A stretch of DNA of 64,000 nucleotides from JANQQZ01 sp039187315 (GTDB lineage: Bacteria; Planctomycetota; Phycisphaerae; Phycisphaerales; UBA1924), in NCBI GenBank assembly GCA_039187315.1, contig JBCCZQ010000003.1, forward strand, positions 29,865 through 93,864, written 5' to 3'. A program made the position numbers and the translations under genes. Positions 1 to 8,072 of the stretch are shown here, piece after piece; the stretch's first letter is position 1, and each line of letters starts with the position of its first letter. The notes beneath the pieces are model-generated. The model made no database searches. It was not told where the DNA came from and worked only from the letters and a program-made list of their open reading frames with translations.

Positions 1-461
1 CCGCGGATATCGCAGTTGATGCAGGCATCCCGGTCACGATCGCCGCGGCGAGCACCCCCGGGCTGATCGCCCGGCTTGTGGCCGGCGAGCGCGTTGGCAC
101 GCATCTGCCCGCGCGGGCCGCGCGATCCGCGCGCAAACGGTGGATCGGCCACGCGGCCCGGCCCCGCGGAAGCGTGATCATCGATGACGGCGCGAGCCGC
201 GCACTGCGCACGACCGGTGCGAGCCTGCTTCCCGCGGGTGTGACATCGGTCGAAGGCGAGTTCGAGGCCGGTTCTGTGATCGAGATCAGGGATGGCGCCG
301 GGGCCGTCATCGCGCGAGGGCTCTCCGCCTATGCCTCGCATGAGGTCCGCAGGCTCGCCGGCAGACGCTCGGACGAAATCGCCAGCATCCTCGGCTATGT
401 GTACGCTGAGGAAATCGTTCACCGCACTGATATGCACGTCACCGCTGGGAGCACACCATGA
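1..461 (+). CDS. proB: Glutamate 5-kinase, C-terminal part (cut by window start)
   Basis: Glutamate 5-kinase phosphorylates the gamma-carboxyl of glutamate, the first step of proline synthesis in the cytoplasm. The frame is open from the first bases, so the start lies outside the window. The visible part carries the end of the amino acid kinase domain (STPGLIARL, then KRWIGHAARPRGSV) followed by a C-terminal PUA domain (IIDDGASRALR, SLLPAGVTSVEGEF, ARGLSAYASHEVRR). This order is typical of bacterial ProB with a PUA tail. The stop codon overlaps the proA start as ATGA (458-461), so the two are probably co-translated. Identity rests on motifs and on the adjacent proA. Confidence 0.93.
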   Translation, partial: ADIAVDAGIPVTIAAASTPGLIARLVAGERVGTHLPARAARSARKRWIGHAARPRGSVIIDDGASRALRTTGASLLPAGVTSVEGEFEAGSVIEIRDGAGAVIARGLSAYASHEVRRLAGRRSDEIASILGYVYAEEIVHRTDMHVTAGSTP

Positions 462-1729
462 CCCAGACGCCCGCAGCAACCGGCGTCGAGGAAGCGGCGC
501 GCCGAGCCAAGGAGGCCTCCCGCGCCGTGGCGTGCTTGGGACACCCGACCAAGGACGCCGTGCTGCGCGATCTCGCGGCGAGGATCGCGGCATCCGAAGC
601 GGTCATCCTCGAGGCTAATGCGCGCGACATGCAAGCCGCCAGCGGGGCCGGGCTTCCCGATGCCAAGCTTCGCCGACTCGAGATCACCAACGCAGGCCTG
701 GCGCAGATGGCTGAGGGCTTGGAGCAGATTGCGGCCATGCCCGATCCCATCGGCCAGCGCACGCGCGATGTCACCGTGCCCAGCGGCCTGCGCGTCACCA
801 AGCAGCGAACACCGCTTGGCGTCGTCGCCATGATCTACGAGGCCCGACCGGGCGTCACCATCGACGCCTTTGCGCTCTGTTTCAAGGCCGGCAACGCTTG
901 CCTGCTCAAGGGCGGCCGTGAGGCGACCGAGTCCAACCGGGCGCTGCACGCCCTTGCCGTAGCCGCGCTCGAAGCCAACGGCTGCCCCTCCTCTGCCATC
1001 GAGCTCATCACGACTTCCGACCGCGACGAACTCAGGGGCATGCTCACGCTCACCGAGTCGATCGATCTGGTGATCCCCCGCGGCGGGGAGACGCTGATCC
1101 GCTTCGTCCACGAGCACGCCCGCGTACCAACCGTCCAGCACTTCCACGGCGTCTGCCACGTCTACGTCGACCGCGACGCCGACCTCGATACTGCGATCGA
1201 GATCGTCGCGACAGGTAAGACGAGCGCCCCCGCGACCTGCAATACCACCGAGTGCGTGCTAGTGCACCGTGACATCGCGAGGGACTTTCTGCCAAAGCTC
1301 GCCGAACGAGCGAACTCCGACGGCTTCGCGATCCGTGCCGAGCCTCGTGCGCTTGAAGCCGTGGGCCCGGGCTTGGGCTTGCAAGCCGCGACAGACACCG
1401 ATTTCGGTCGCGAATACCTCGATCTGATCCTGGCCGCCAGAGTCGTGGATTCGCTCGATGACGCCGTGGCGCACATCGCCCGGTTCGGATCCGATCACAC
1501 CGACGTGATCGTCTCGCGCGACGAGGCTGCGCAGCGAGCCTTCACGACCCGTGTCACCAGTTCCTGCGTGCTGGTCAACGCTTCCAGCCGGTTCAACGAC
1601 GGGTTCCAGCTCGGCCTTGGCGCGGAGATCGGCATCTCGACAAGCCGCATCCACGCCTACGGCCCGATGGGCCTTGAAGAGCTGACCACCGAGCGATATG
1701 TCGTCATCGGCAATGGTCAGACGCGCTAG
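458..1729 (+). CDS. proA: Gamma-glutamyl phosphate reductase (glutamate-5-semialdehyde dehydrogenase)
   Basis: ProA reduces gamma-glutamyl phosphate with NADPH to glutamate-5-semialdehyde, the second step of proline synthesis. The 423-residue product has the usual family length. Recognisable blocks are TPLGVVAMIYEARPGVT, LKGGREATESN, the IPRGGETLIRFV stretch, and a catalytic-cysteine block around residue 261 (PATCNTTECVLVH). The end (GLEELTTERYVVIGNGQ) is also typical. It overlaps the proB stop by four bases, so this is a proBA operon. The next feature on the strand is tRNA-Val after about 30 bases, so transcription probably ends or is processed there. Confidence 0.97.
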   Translation: MTQTPAATGVEEAARRAKEASRAVACLGHPTKDAVLRDLAARIAASEAVILEANARDMQAASGAGLPDAKLRRLEITNAGLAQMAEGLEQIAAMPDPIGQRTRDVTVPSGLRVTKQRTPLGVVAMIYEARPGVTIDAFALCFKAGNACLLKGGREATESNRALHALAVAALEANGCPSSAIELITTSDRDELRGMLTLTESIDLVIPRGGETLIRFVHEHARVPTVQHFHGVCHVYVDRDADLDTAIEIVATGKTSAPATCNTTECVLVHRDIARDFLPKLAERANSDGFAIRAEPRALEAVGPGLGLQAATDTDFGREYLDLILAARVVDSLDDAVAHIARFGSDHTDVIVSRDEAAQRAFTTRVTSSCVLVNASSRFNDGFQLGLGAEIGISTSRIHAYGPMGLEELTTERYVVIGNGQTR

Positions 1730-1761
1730 CCGCGTGCCATCCCGGCTATCCTGCCGTCGAG

Positions 1762-1835
1762 GGGCGGGTAGCTCAGTTGGCTAGAGCGTCCGCCTTACAC
1801 GCGGAAGGTCCGGGGTTCGAGCCCCCGCCCGCCTA
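1762..1835 (+). tRNA. tRNA-Val (anticodon TAC)
   Basis: A full cloverleaf can be folded by eye. The acceptor GGGCGGG (1762-1768) pairs with CCCGCCT (1828-1834), closing with a G-U pair. The D-stem is GCTC/GAGC. The anticodon stem TCCGC/GCGGA encloses loop CTTACAC with anticodon TAC at 1796-1798. The T-arm is CGGGG-TTCGAGC-CCCCG. The discriminator base is A at 1835 and the CCA end is not encoded. It lies between proA and kdtA on the same strand. Confidence 0.95.
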
Positions 1836-1887
1836 CTTCGTCCCCTCGACTTCTTGCCGAGATCTTACGGCCGGAGCCCGCGCAGGC

Positions 1888-3180
1888 ATGAACCCGATCG
1901 ACGCCGGCTACATGCTCGCCGCAGCGCTCTCCGCACCGCTCTGGGCGCGCAAACCACGGGGCGACTGGCCGCGGAGGCTCGGCCTCGAACCCGGACCCTT
2001 CGCTCCGGTACATCCCCGCCGTGTCCGCGTTCTGCTCCACGCGGTCTCCGTCGGTGAGGTCAACGCCCTGCGCACGCTTGTGCCGCTGCTGATACCCGGC
2101 GCTGATGTCGTCGTCGCGGCGACAACGGACTCCGGGCTCACCCGCGCGAGAGACCTCTACGGCGACACCGCCCATGTCTGCCGCTCGCCGTTCGATCTCT
2201 CTTGGGGCGCACGGACGCTGCTCGACGAGGCTCAGCCGGATGTCGTCGGGCTGGTCGAGCTGGAGCTCTGGCCCAACCTGCTCACGCAGTGCAGGCGCCG
2301 GGGGATACCGGTCGCGGTCATCAACGGCCGATTGAGCGAGCGGTCGTTCGATGGGTACAGACGCGCCCGGCTCGCGCTCCGAGGCATGTTCGGTGCCCTT
2401 ACGCTCGCGGCGGTGCAGGACGAGACCTATGCCGAACGCTTCCGTGCCCTCGGGTCTCGGTCCGTGCGCGTGACGGGATCGATGAAATGGGACGCAGCCT
2501 CGCTTGAGCCGTCGAGCGACGCCGCCGATGCGCTCGCAAAGGCCATGGGCATCGACCGGACGCGACCGCTGATCGTCGCGGGCAGCACCGGCCCCGGCGA
2601 GGAAGCCATGCTCCACGCCGTCTGCCCGCCGGGCGTCCAGCTCCTGTGCGCGCCCCGCAAGCCCGAGCGTTTTGACGGCGCTGCGCTCGATCTCGAGGCC
2701 TGCGTCCGCCGATCCAGGCCCGACCAGCGTCCTGCGGGCGCGACGCGCTACCTGCTCGATTCGATCGGTGAGCTGCGGGCGGCGTACCAGCTCGCCGACC
2801 TGGTCGTCATCGGGCGGAGCTTCATCGACCTGTTCGGTTCCGATCCCATCGAACCGATCGCGCTCGGCAAGCCCACGATCATCGGCCCACGCATCGATGA
2901 CTTTCGGCTAATCGTTGCGACGCTCGAGGCTGCGGGGGGGATCGCGCGGTCAAGCCGCGAGACGCTCGGGGAGGATCTCGCTCGGCTCGTGCGTGACCAG
3001 GACGCCCGCCTGGCGCTGGGCGAGAGGGGGCGCGCCTGCGTCGAAGCCCATCGCGGCGCGAGCGCGGGGCACGCCGAGGCGCTGCTGGGCTTGGCGTGTT
3101 TACGGCGGCGTTCGCGTCGCAGGCGTAGCATCCCCGCGGGTCGGGGGCGTAGCTCAGTTGGTAGAGCATCGGACTTTTAA
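1888..3180 (+). CDS. kdtA: 3-deoxy-D-manno-octulosonic acid (Kdo) transferase, running into tRNA-Lys
   Basis: KdtA/WaaA moves Kdo from CMP-Kdo onto lipid A precursors at the inner membrane, which implies an LPS-type outer membrane. The frame is open further upstream through tRNA-Val. I chose the ATG at 1888 because the product then starts, as in the family, with a short hydrophobic segment just ahead of HAVSVGEVNA, which holds the conserved Glu. Other family blocks are INGRLSERSFDGYRR, VAGSTGPGEEAML, APRKPERFD and SDPIEPIALGKPTIIGP. From this ATG the product has 430 residues. The normal family end is near LLGLACL. After it come about 30 Arg-rich residues, and the first stop (TAA, 3178-3180) is made by the anticodon loop of tRNA-Lys. 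No clear ribosome site was seen. Confidence 0.9.
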   Translation: MNPIDAGYMLAAALSAPLWARKPRGDWPRRLGLEPGPFAPVHPRRVRVLLHAVSVGEVNALRTLVPLLIPGADVVVAATTDSGLTRARDLYGDTAHVCRSPFDLSWGARTLLDEAQPDVVGLVELELWPNLLTQCRRRGIPVAVINGRLSERSFDGYRRARLALRGMFGALTLAAVQDETYAERFRALGSRSVRVTGSMKWDAASLEPSSDAADALAKAMGIDRTRPLIVAGSTGPGEEAMLHAVCPPGVQLLCAPRKPERFDGAALDLEACVRRSRPDQRPAGATRYLLDSIGELRAAYQLADLVVIGRSFIDLFGSDPIEPIALGKPTIIGPRIDDFRLIVATLEAAGGIARSSRETLGEDLARLVRDQDARLALGERGRACVEAHRGASAGHAEALLGLACLRRRSRRRRSIPAGRGRSSVGRASDF

Positions 3181-3215
3181 TCCGCTGGTCCAGGGTTCGA
3201 GTCCCTGCGCCCCCA
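3143..3215 (+). tRNA. tRNA-Lys (anticodon TTT)
   Basis: The acceptor GGGGGCG (3143-3149) pairs with CGCCCCC (3208-3214). The D-stem is GCTC/GAGC, the anticodon loop is CTTTTAA (3174-3180) with anticodon TTT, and the T-arm is CAGGG-TTCGAGT-CCCTG. The discriminator is A at 3215 and no CCA is encoded. The 5' half lies inside the open frame of kdtA, whose stop codon is formed by bases of the anticodon loop. Confidence 0.96.
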
Positions 3216-3352
3216 TTTGAACGCGTCTGACAGGATCGCCGCTGCGAAACCGCCTGCGTGCTGAGGCTTTGCCTACTATCGCGCTGCGGCCGATCGATCG
3301 GATGCGTCCGGCCGCGGTCGCTGAACCGCTCCAACGACCACGGGAATCACGG

Positions 3353-6300
3353 ATGATCGTGCTGCACGCCGCCTGGACCTCGGGCGGTCTCCACCTCTGG
3401 GCCGAGGACGCCAACGCATCGAGCGTCGAATCGCTCGACGCGCCCGCGAGCGAACCGACGCTGCCGCAGATGCCACCGTTGGACGCCGAATCCACCACCG
3501 GCGAAAACGGATACGTCGATCAGGACGAGGCCGAGGATGCGCCGACCGCTGTACAGGTCATCCACGTGCGCTATGCCGATGCTCGAACGCTGTCTGGTAT
3601 TTGCGACGAGATCGGAGTGGCGTGCGAGCCTGCCTCGGTGACGCTGAGACTGCCCGCGGTCGACGGCCAGCCGCTTCCGAGCCCGCGTCTAGCGCATTCC
3701 ACCGGCGCGGCAGTGAGCGATCGGCCAGCCACGGGGCTTGCCTCCGTGGAGGTCCAGGCCGTTCGTATCGAGCCGGATCTTGTGGCGGACTGCCTGGAGC
3801 GGCTGCTCGATTCGGCGAGCAGGCTGCAGCTGCTGAACAGCCCCGAGATCGGCTATTTCGCTCAGGTCGGCCGGCTCACGCGGCGGCTGCTCGCGCATCA
3901 GCGCTTCGTCCCTGCGCTGCGTCAGGACGCTTCGGGCGATCTGACAGGCAGCTGGCAGGCGTGGCTGGCCGACGAGCAGACGGCCGAGGACGCTGCGTCC
4001 CTTGTTGCCGCCATGCCGCCCGCGGCGCGGGCCGTCGAGGACGCCCTCGATCACGAGCCTGCCGCCATCCTCGACGACATGATCGGCACCCTCACCAACG
4101 CGACCGCCCGCCAAGCCTTGAGCGCCGACGGCATCGCCGAGGTGCTCGAGGGCCGCGATACGTCGGATGTCTCGGTCGGGTGGCTGACGGGCCTGCTGGG
4201 CGAGGCAGAAGCCGTGGCCGCTCCGGACCGCCGCGAACTGATCAAGGGCGTTCGTTCCTGGATCGGCCGCCTGGAAGAACGCGGCGCCAGCACCGACTGG
4301 ATGCTCTGCCTCCGTCTGAACGAACCCATGGTGATGCCGGGTGGAGCCGAGCCGGGGGACGACGCCAGACCGGCGATCGTTGAGCCGGCCGACGCGATGT
4401 GGTCGCTGAGCTTCCACCTCCAGCCGGTCGGCGTGGAGGATGTCCTGGTCGATGCGGCCGACATCTGGCTGCTCGCCGGCGACACGATCACGCTCGAAGG
4501 GCGCCGCCTCGACAAGCCGCAAGAGTTGCTGCTGGCTGAGCTGGGCAGGGCAAGCCGCCTCTACAAGCCCCTCGAACGCGCGCTCAACGAAGCCGAGCCG
4601 GTCGACGTGCAGCTTACGACCACCGAGGCCTACGAGTTCCTGAGAGAAATTCGTCCACTGCTCCGGGAGCAGGGCTTCGGTGTGCAGGAGCCGGCCTGGT
4701 TCGGCAGCGCGACATCGCGTCTTGGCGCACGCCTGCTGCTCGACAGCGACCCGAGTGAGCTCGACCCCGATTCCGGCGCATCCGGCGCGACAGGCCCGTC
4801 GCAGCTCGGCCTCGATGCGCTTGTGACATACCAGTGGCAGATCGCCGTCGGCGAAACCACACTCACGCTCCGCGAGTTCGAGGCCCTGGCCGAACGCAAG
4901 AGCCCGCTTGTGCAGATCAACGGCCGGTGGGTCGAGATCCGACCCGAGGATGTCGAGGCCGCGGTCAAGTTCATCCGCGAGAACCCGGGCGGGCAGATGG
5001 CCGTCGGTGAAGCGATCCGCATGGCCTTTAGCACCGATGTCCGCAACGCCGGGCTCAACGTCATCGGCCTCGAGACCAGCGGCTGGCTCGCGGACGTCTT
5101 CGGCGGCTCCAGCGAGGGGGAAGCTCTTCCTCTGCTCGAGCAGCCCGAGGGATTCAAGGGCACGCTCAGGCCCTACCAGCTCCGCGGCTACAGCTGGCTG
5201 AACTTCCTCGAGCGCTTCGGCTTCGGCGCATGCCTCGCCGACGATATGGGCCTGGGCAAGACCATCCAGCTCCTCGCCCGCTTTGCCCACGAGCGCGAGG
5301 AAGCCACCGCCCGCGGCGACACCGTCAAGCCGACCCTGCTAATCGTCCCGACTTCTGTTGTCGGCAACTGGATGCACGAGGCCAACCGCTTCACGCCGAG
5401 CCTGCGTGTCATGATCCACCACGGCTCCGACCGCCACCAGGGCGACGCGTTTATCCAGCGTGTCGCAGCGTGCGACCTGGTCATCACGACCTATGCGCTG
5501 GCCAACCGTGATCAGGACCTGCTCGGCACGATCAAGTGGGGCCGGCTCGTCCTTGACGAGGCCCAATTCATCAAGAACCCCGCCGCCAAGCAGTCACAGG
5601 CGGTCCGCAACATCCCCGCCGACCGCCGCGTGGCGCTCACCGGCACGCCTGTCGAGAATCGTCTCAGCGAGCTCTGGTCCATCATGGACTTCCTGAACCC
5701 TGGCTACCTCGGCCCCCCGGGCACGTTCCGGAAAAAGTTTGCCGTACCGATCGAACGGTACCGCGACGAGCACCGCGGCCGCCAACTCCGCGCCCTCGTC
5801 CGCCCGTTCGTCCTCCGCAGGCTCAAGACGGACCCGAAGGTCGTCGGCGATCTGCCGCCCAAGGTCGAGAGCCGCGAGTACACGCACCTGACCAGTGAGC
5901 AGGCCGAGCTTTACGAGTCGACGGTCAAGCGGATGCTCACCGAGGTCGACCAGGCCGAGGGCATGCGGCGCCGAGGCATCGTGCTGTCTGCGCTCGTCCA
6001 GCTCAAGCAGATCTGCAACCACCCTGCCCAGGCGCTCAAAGAGTTCGACAAGAACGCGACCGCGGCCCCCTCGGCCGCCCGCTCCGGCAAGACCACACGC
6101 CTGATCGAGATGCTCGATGAGATCCTTGCCGCCGGCGACCAGGCCCTGATCTTCAGCCAGTTCCGCCAGATGGGCCACATCCTCGCTGTCACGCTCCGCC
6201 ATGCCCTCGATCGTGAGGTGCTTTTCCTGCACGGCGGCACGCCACGCACCCAGCGGCAGAAACTCGTGGAGGAGTTTCAGCGGGCCGACGGCTCCGCGCC

Positions 6301-6628
6301 GATCATGCTCGTCAGCCTCCGCGCCGGCGGCGTCGGGCTCAACCTCACCGCCGCCAACCACGTCTTCCACTTCGATCGCTGGTGGAACCCCGCCGTCGAG
6401 AACCAGGCCACCGACCGTGCGTACCGGATTGGGCAGACCAGGACCGTTCAGGTGCACAAGTTCGTCTGCCGGGGCACGCTGGAGGAACGCATCGACGAGA
6501 TGCTCGAGCAGAAGACCGAGCTCGCGGAACAGATCGTCGGCTCGGGCGAGCAGTGGCTCACCGAGCTCGACACGAACGCGCTCAAGGAGCTGCTGACGCT
6601 CCGCGACGACGCGGTGGGGGAGGAGTAG
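3353..6628 (+). CDS. SNF2-family DEAD/DEAH-like helicase (bacterial SNF2_N_2 type)
   Basis: A superfamily 2 translocase of the Swi2/Snf2 group, expected to move on double-stranded DNA with ATP; its cellular role is unknown. The ATG at 3353 is preferred over the longer frame because MIVLHAAW is the usual start of this bacterial type; this gives 1091 residues. The N-terminal 580 or so residues are the bacterial SNF2-associated region (see PLVQINGRWVEI). The motor follows: LADDMGLGKTIQ (Walker A, near residue 630), LDEAQFIKNP (motif II, near 735), TGTPVENRLSELW (motif III), and the C-terminal lobe with AGGVGLNLTAAN and QATDRAYRIGQ (near 1025). A SWIM protein starts 21 bases downstream, a pairing common in bacteria. 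Confidence 0.93.
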   Translation: MIVLHAAWTSGGLHLWAEDANASSVESLDAPASEPTLPQMPPLDAESTTGENGYVDQDEAEDAPTAVQVIHVRYADARTLSGICDEIGVACEPASVTLRLPAVDGQPLPSPRLAHSTGAAVSDRPATGLASVEVQAVRIEPDLVADCLERLLDSASRLQLLNSPEIGYFAQVGRLTRRLLAHQRFVPALRQDASGDLTGSWQAWLADEQTAEDAASLVAAMPPAARAVEDALDHEPAAILDDMIGTLTNATARQALSADGIAEVLEGRDTSDVSVGWLTGLLGEAEAVAAPDRRELIKGVRSWIGRLEERGASTDWMLCLRLNEPMVMPGGAEPGDDARPAIVEPADAMWSLSFHLQPVGVEDVLVDAADIWLLAGDTITLEGRRLDKPQELLLAELGRASRLYKPLERALNEAEPVDVQLTTTEAYEFLREIRPLLREQGFGVQEPAWFGSATSRLGARLLLDSDPSELDPDSGASGATGPSQLGLDALVTYQWQIAVGETTLTLREFEALAERKSPLVQINGRWVEIRPEDVEAAVKFIRENPGGQMAVGEAIRMAFSTDVRNAGLNVIGLETSGWLADVFGGSSEGEALPLLEQPEGFKGTLRPYQLRGYSWLNFLERFGFGACLADDMGLGKTIQLLARFAHEREEATARGDTVKPTLLIVPTSVVGNWMHEANRFTPSLRVMIHHGSDRHQGDAFIQRVAACDLVITTYALANRDQDLLGTIKWGRLVLDEAQFIKNPAAKQSQAVRNIPADRRVALTGTPVENRLSELWSIMDFLNPGYLGPPGTFRKKFAVPIERYRDEHRGRQLRALVRPFVLRRLKTDPKVVGDLPPKVESREYTHLTSEQAELYESTVKRMLTEVDQAEGMRRRGIVLSALVQLKQICNHPAQALKEFDKNATAAPSAARSGKTTRLIEMLDEILAAGDQALIFSQFRQMGHILAVTLRHALDREVLFLHGGTPRTQRQKLVEEFQRADGSAPIMLVSLRAGGVGLNLTAANHVFHFDRWWNPAVENQATDRAYRIGQTRTVQVHKFVCRGTLEERIDEMLEQKTELAEQIVGSGEQWLTELDTNALKELLTLRDDAVGEE

Positions 6629-6649
6629 GGCTTCCGCCCGACGGACCCG

Positions 6650-7678
6650 ATGGATCAGCCCCGCCGCCCCAGCTCCAAGAAGCCACCTCCGCCGGCCATG
6701 ACGCCCAGGCCCATGCGTGCGATGAGCCGACCCGCCGAGCGGACCAAGAACCCGAGGCGGGTCCGGGGCGGCGTTCGCATGCCGTCGACCCAGCGCGCCA
6801 GCGAGAGCTGGGCCGGCCAGCGGTGGCTCCGCCTGATCGAGCAGGGTGTCGAGCCCGCGATGCAGGCAGAGGCCATGGAGTACGCGGCGCTCGGGCAGAC
6901 CCGGACCATGGGTGTGGAGCCGGGCCAGATCGTCGCCTCGGTGCAGGGCCGCTCTCCACGCGCGTACCGCGTCTCGATCACGCTGCCTGCGTTCACCGAT
7001 GCCGACTGGGAGCGCGTGCTCGCGACGATGGGCGACCAAGCGCGCTACGCGGCCAAGCTATTGGCCGGCGAGCTGCCTACGAGCATCGAGGAGTTGTTCG
7101 TGCCGCTCGGTCTGCACCTGTACCCAACCGATCCCGCGGAGCTCGTGCCGACATGCAACTGCGACGAGCCCAAGAGCGACCCCGGAGGCTGGTGCAAGCA
7201 CTCGGTCTGCGCCGCGCTGCTGATGGCCGATCAGCTTGCTCAGGACCCCTGGCTCATCTTCACGCTCCGAGGCATGCCCAAGACCGACCTGCTCGACCGT
7301 CTCCGCCACGGCCGGCTGGTGCCCGGCGGGGCCGACGGCTCCGCGCCGGTCTATGCACCACACGTCGGGCCTGTGGAGGCCATAGCCGTGCAACCGCTCG
7401 AATCTTGCATCGAGCACTTCTGGGAGCAGCCGGCCACCCTTGAGCACCTGCACCTGGCCGTTGAGAAGCCCGAGGTCACGCACCCGCTGCTCCGCCGGCT
7501 GGGCCAGAGCCCGTTTGAGCAGAGCCGTGTCCCGCTCGTCGGCCTGCTCGCACCTGCTACGACCTCATCAGCGAGCACGTTCTGCGTACCGAGCCCGAAG
7601 CTGACCACGCGGATGCCGAGGACGAACCGGCAGAAGCGCACGACGCTGAGTCTGAGAGCGACGCCTAGGATCATGTAA
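6650..7678 (+). CDS. SWIM zinc-finger protein, probable C-terminal frameshift
   Basis: This is the likely partner of the SNF2 helicase just upstream (21-base gap, same strand). The SWIM motif is clear: C169-N-C171, then ten residues, then C182-K-H184, predicted to bind zinc and nucleic acid or protein. It is followed by AALLMADQLAQDPW and FTLRGMPKTDLLDRL, typical of this family. As read, the last 45 residues (from about LAPATTSS) are Thr/Ser/Arg-rich and unlike the family. A one-base shift near 7550 would instead give CYDLISEHVLRTEPEAD and an acidic tail stopping at TAG 7666-7668. I think a base has been lost in the gene or the sequence. The function of the pair is not established. Confidence 0.85.
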   Translation: MDQPRRPSSKKPPPPAMTPRPMRAMSRPAERTKNPRRVRGGVRMPSTQRASESWAGQRWLRLIEQGVEPAMQAEAMEYAALGQTRTMGVEPGQIVASVQGRSPRAYRVSITLPAFTDADWERVLATMGDQARYAAKLLAGELPTSIEELFVPLGLHLYPTDPAELVPTCNCDEPKSDPGGWCKHSVCAALLMADQLAQDPWLIFTLRGMPKTDLLDRLRHGRLVPGGADGSAPVYAPHVGPVEAIAVQPLESCIEHFWEQPATLEHLHLAVEKPEVTHPLLRRLGQSPFEQSRVPLVGLLAPATTSSASTFCVPSPKLTTRMPRTNRQKRTTLSLRATPRIM

Positions 7679-7959
7679 GGAGCCGGCCGTGACGCTGGGG
7701 GTCATCCCTTCGGCGCGGCCATGGGTCCCACCCGGCTGTGCCCCAGCAGGCACGACCGCGGAAGGGCGGGGTCCAGCTCAGGCGTCGGGGTCGAGCGATC
7801 GACGACCGGGGCCCAGTCCGCGGCCGACGCTCTCGGTGTCCCGTTTCGGGAACCGGGCACGCCGGACCGCGCGTGTGGTTCGACGTGTCCCGCGGCGATC
7901 GACGAACGATCACCGCCGAGCGAGGGAGGCCGCCTCCGCGACGGTAGATGGATCACCGG
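7669..7959. other. Intergenic stretch of about 290 bases before tRNA-Gln
   Basis: No convincing coding region was seen. Open frames that cross it are upstream extensions of the glmU-like gene or shadows. One hairpin stands out: GCGGCGATCG (7892-7901) and CGATCACCGC (7907-7916) pair over ten bases with a single C-A mismatch and a five-base loop. It could belong to an upstream terminator or a leader, but no T-run follows on either strand. The stretch presumably also holds the promoter of tRNA-Gln. Confidence 0.5.
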
Positions 7960-8031
7960 TTCCCGGTGGTGTAATTGGCAACACTTCTGTTTTTGGTACA
8001 GACATTCCAGGTTCGAGTCCTGGCCGGGAAG
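7960..8031 (+). tRNA. tRNA-Gln (anticodon TTG)
   Basis: The acceptor TTCCCGG (7960-7966) pairs with CCGGGAA (8024-8030). The anticodon stem TCTGT/ACAGA encloses loop TTTTGGT with anticodon TTG at 7993-7995. The T-arm is CCAGG-TTCGAGT-CCTGG. The discriminator is G at 8031 and no CCA is encoded. The D-loop is short, as in other bacterial glutamine tRNAs. The glmU-like gene begins about 40 bases downstream on the same strand. Confidence 0.94.
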
Positions 8032-8072
8032 CTTGCCACCGATCCGCCCCGTCGCATCCGCGGCAGTCAGCG

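Noticed and set aside
2915..3220. Frame ending in a translated tRNA-Lys sequence (AQLVEHRTFNPLVQG)
   Set aside because: This peptide is the familiar artefact of translating a tRNA gene; the tRNA is real.
7679..7800. GGAAGG-containing hairpin-like stretch resembling part of an SRP RNA
   Set aside because: The conserved SRP RNA apical loop and asymmetric loop bases are not present in the right order.
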